This document shows, in pieces, positions 5,398 through 7,306 of a DNA stretch of 7,306 nucleotides; position 1 is the first letter of the stretch; every line of letters starts with the position of its first letter. Location: the NCBI GenBank assembly GCA_030706265.1, contig JAUZOX010000127.1, forward strand, positions 1 to 7,306, given 5' to 3'. Origin of the DNA: Bacteroidota bacterium. GTDB taxonomy: Bacteria; Bacteroidota; Bacteroidia; Bacteroidales; Cfx3-03. Position numbers and translations under genes: made by a program. The notes under the pieces were generated by a model, which saw only the letters and a list, made by a program, of their open reading frames with translations, had not been told where the DNA came from and did not search any database.

Positions 5398-5430
5398 AAT
5401 GCTTTTGGTTTTGAACTCATCAATACATAG

Positions 5431-5558
5431 CGTTTTGTTTTGAGCGCAGCAGTAACCGGGAATAAAAAACAGAAGCAGTTTGTAACTGATCTGGAAAGGG
5501 AAACAACAAACATACATGGTTCAGGTTACGGCTGACGCCTAAACTTGAACCATGTATG
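5431..5558 (+). repeat. REPIN-like paired-hairpin repeat, copy D
   Basis: The left unit is damaged: TGAGCGCAGCAGTAACCGGG is present, but the 5' arm AGTTCAGG is replaced by T-rich sequence. The central hairpin CAGTT-TGT-AACTG (5476-5488) is intact, and GATCTGGAAAGGGAAA recalls GATCGAAAGCGGAAA of copy B. The right hairpin is the best in the window: CATACATGGTTCAGGTT (5511-5527) pairs with AACTTGAACCATGTATG (5542-5558) over 17 bp with one G-T wobble and a 14-nt loop. It lies downstream of the toxin gene in the same orientation as copies B and C upstream of the antitoxin gene. Confidence 0.75.
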
Positions 5559-5704
5559 AAACCGCGATGATAGCGGTGATGATCATGGCCTGTCGGCAAA
5601 ACGCCGGGTATTATTTCCGACGGATTTATCTTCGACTGTATCAAGCATTTGTATAACGCTGACAGGAGCCCGGTTCACTGGTTGATTATTTTGATGTTTT
5701 ATGC

Positions 5705-5735
5705 TTTACTTCCAGTGAAAATTTCTCTAATTTTA
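5705..5735 (+). promoter_or_regulatory. Weak candidate promoter for pepD
   Basis: TTTA (5705-5708), a 19-nt spacer and TAATTTTA (5728-5735) match the Bacteroidota TTTG/TAnnTTTG layout except for the final G of each box. It would give a leader of about 35 nt before the ATG at 5777. The remaining gap from 5559 holds only a small hairpin ACCGC/GCGGT (5561-5577) and no recognisable gene. Confidence 0.3.
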
Positions 5736-5776
5736 CAGCTAATCTAAACAGCAATTATAATTATAATATTTTCAAG

Positions 5777-7234
5777 ATGAATAAAGACATTAGCAAATTA
5801 TCACCACAAGCTGTATGGAAAAACTTTTACAGCTTAACACAGATCCCTCGTCCATCCAAGCACGAAGAAAAGATCCGTCAATTTATGGTCGATTTCGGCC
5901 ACAAGCTTGGGTTGGAAACTATTGTGGATCAAACAGGCAATGTGATTATCCGTAAGCCGGCTACTCCCGGAATGGAAAACAGAAAAGGGGTGATATTGCA
6001 GGGTCACCTGGACATGGTTCCGCAAAAAAACAGCGATAAGGTTCACGATTTTACGACCGACCCTATCGAGGCATATATCGACGGTGAATTTGTAACCGCA
6101 AATGGAACGACCCTGGGCGCCGACAACGGGATGGGCGTTGCTACCGCCATGGCTATCCTTGAATCGAAAGATATCGCCCATGGTCCCATCGAAGCCTTAT
6201 TCACGACTGACGAAGAGACCGGGATGACCGGTGCTTTCGGCATGAAACCGGGAGAGCTGAAAGGGGATATCTTACTCAACATGGACTCGGAAACCGAAGG
6301 TGAACTCTATGTCGGTTGCGCCGGTGGTACGGATGCAAACATAAAGCTCCCGTTCAAAAAAGAAGCTGTTCCGGCAGGTCATGTTGCATTTAAGGTTTCG
6401 GTCAAGGGTCTCAAGGGAGGCCATTCGGGAATGGAAATCAACCTAGGACGCGGCAATGCCAACAAGATGATGAACCGCTGGCTGAGACAGGCCCTGAAAA
6501 TCGGGATGCGTCTTGCTTCCATCGATGGTGGCGGTTTACGCAATGCAATACCGCGTGAGTCGTTTGTAGTAGTCACCATTCAGGAAAATCTTGCAGAGAA
6601 GCTCATCGAACTGACGGCTAAATTTGCAGCAATCTTCAAAAATGAATTCAGCCCAATGGAACCCGATTTGAGTTTCACTATTGACCAGGCCCATTTGCCG
6701 GCATCGGTGATCGATGCGGAGAGTACCCAGAAGCTGGTCAATGCCGTATATGGTTGCCCCAATGGCATCATGCGCATGAGCTTTGCCGTTCCGGGATTGG
6801 TTGAGACCTCGACCAACCTGGCCCGGGTAAAATCGGAAGACGATCATTTCCTGCTACAGTGCCTGTTGCGCAGTTCGGTTGATTCGGCAAAGGAATCGGT
6901 CGGCGAGATGATCAGCAGCATTTTTGAACTGGCTGGAGCCGAAGTGGAACTCACCGGTAGTTATCCCGGCTGGAAACCCAACATGAATTCCCCTATTTTA
7001 AAGACGATGCAGGGAGTATACCAAAAATTATACGGCAAAGTTCCGGCAACCATGGCCATCCATGCCGGTCTGGAATGCGGTTTGCTCGGAGGCGTTTATC
7101 CCAACTGGGATATGATTTCCTTCGGCCCAACCATCTGTTATCCACACTCTCCCGATGAAAAGGTGAACATTGCCTCGGTAGATAAGTTCTGGAAATTCCT
7201 GATTGAGACCTTAAAGGCGATTCCAGTCAAATAA
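5777..7234 (+). CDS. pepD: Aminoacyl-histidine dipeptidase (Xaa-His dipeptidase, carnosinase-type, M20 family)
   Basis: A 485-residue cytosolic di-zinc peptidase, about the same length as E. coli PepD and colinear with that family. Catalytic motifs are complete: L-Q-G-H-L-D-M-V-P (His77, Asp79), T-L-G-A-D-N-G-M-G-V-A (Asp116, bridging metal ligand), T-D-E-E-T-G-M-T-G-A (Glu146 general base, Glu147), N-M-D-S-E (Asp170) and the C-terminal P-H-S-P-D-E-K-V (His457). The lid/dimerisation domain lies between, with G-G-H-S-G at about 215-219. The enzyme hydrolyses dipeptides, classically those with C-terminal His such as carnosine, and supports peptide use. ATG 5777 is chosen because the D-I-S-K-L-S-P-Q-A-V-W-K-N-F-Y start matches the family. 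It is not coupled to any neighbour. Composition is the highest in GC of the window, consistent with long residence in the host genome. Confidence 0.95.
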   Translation: MNKDISKLSPQAVWKNFYSLTQIPRPSKHEEKIRQFMVDFGHKLGLETIVDQTGNVIIRKPATPGMENRKGVILQGHLDMVPQKNSDKVHDFTTDPIEAYIDGEFVTANGTTLGADNGMGVATAMAILESKDIAHGPIEALFTTDEETGMTGAFGMKPGELKGDILLNMDSETEGELYVGCAGGTDANIKLPFKKEAVPAGHVAFKVSVKGLKGGHSGMEINLGRGNANKMMNRWLRQALKIGMRLASIDGGGLRNAIPRESFVVVTIQENLAEKLIELTAKFAAIFKNEFSPMEPDLSFTIDQAHLPASVIDAESTQKLVNAVYGCPNGIMRMSFAVPGLVETSTNLARVKSEDDHFLLQCLLRSSVDSAKESVGEMISSIFELAGAEVELTGSYPGWKPNMNSPILKTMQGVYQKLYGKVPATMAIHAGLECGLLGGVYPNWDMISFGPTICYPHSPDEKVNIASVDKFWKFLIETLKAIPVK

Positions 7235-7260
7235 CTTTTTCAAAATAATTTGAACCGCTA

Positions 7261-7291
7261 TTTGGATTTCAACAAATTTACGGTATCTTTG
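7261..7291 (+). promoter_or_regulatory. Canonical Bacteroidota sigma-ABfr promoter
   Basis: TTTG (7261-7264), 19-nt spacer, TATCTTTG (7284-7291): an exact match to the phylum's -33/-7 consensus TTTG-N19-21-TAnnTTTG. Transcription would start near 7297 and run out of the window, so it serves a gene that is not visible. The 26 bp between the pepD stop and the -33 box contain no clear terminator. Confidence 0.8.
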
Positions 7292-7306
7292 CAATCCCAA
7301 AAAAGA

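Noticed and set aside
3422..5558. Repeat copies as integron attC sites with abiE as a cassette
   Set aside because: They lack the paired RYYYAAC/GTTRRRY core layout, contain paired hairpins instead of one, and no tyrosine integrase is visible.
595..5558. CRISPR array or tRNA genes in the repeat-rich intergenic parts
   Set aside because: The repeats are few, long, structured and irregularly spaced, with no unique spacers of constant length; no cloverleaf or tRNA-like consensus was seen.
5552..5653. A 33-codon frame beginning in the right hairpin of copy D
   Set aside because: Its start lies within the repeat, there is no ribosome site, and I recognise no family; it is probably chance.
5834..6847. 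Minus-strand frames across pepD
   Set aside because: They are antisense shadows of a strongly conserved plus-strand enzyme gene.

Overview
The window looks like a piece of a Bacteroidota chromosome, most likely from the order Bacteroidales. Two things point there. A promoter with the phylum's own consensus (TTTG, 19 nt, TATCTTTG) sits at the right end. The gene content also fits: a TlpA-like thioredoxin protein, a DUF6263-like secreted protein, a C-terminal TPR fragment of an O-antigen-ligase-type protein, and a PepD of Bacteroidota type. Base composition is uneven. Positions 1-2340 are very AT-rich, 3880-5280 is intermediate, and pepD (5777-7234) is richest in GC and looks like stable host core.

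Layout, left to right. 1-597: C-terminal part of a TlpA/ResA-like thiol-disulfide oxidoreductase, cut by the window edge. 595-800: a 15-bp tandem duplication, then the first copy of a dispersed hairpin repeat. 811-1311: remnant of the C-terminal TPR region of an O-antigen-ligase-type protein, with two in-frame TAG codons. 1350-2339: an exported DUF6263-like protein. 2340-3430: no intact gene, only debris, including a broken DUF1016 (YhcG-like) start and the tail of an unrecognised partner, lying between two palindromes. 3421-3753: two more copies of the hairpin repeat with a different REP-type palindrome between them. 3826-5281: an AbiEi/AbiEii type IV toxin-antitoxin operon with a 46-bp interrupted palindrome centred exactly on its predicted -7 box. 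5371-5558: a hairpin and a fourth copy of the repeat. 5777-7234: pepD. 7261-7291: promoter for a gene beyond the window.

The least ordinary feature is the repeat family (copies A-D at about 627, 3422, 3672 and 5431, all in the same orientation). The better copies are doublets. A 33-34 nt imperfect hairpin is followed about 50-70 nt later by an inverted, diverged copy of itself, with a small hairpin of type CAGTT-TGC-AACTG between them. This is the architecture of a REPIN/BIME (paired inverted REP sequences), but the sequence is one I do not recognise. No RAYT or other transposase lies in the window. The copies bracket the AbiE operon and also abut the truncated genes, so the region reads as a turnover hotspot where gene fragments, palindromic elements and a defence-type toxin-antitoxin module have collected beside a housekeeping peptidase gene.
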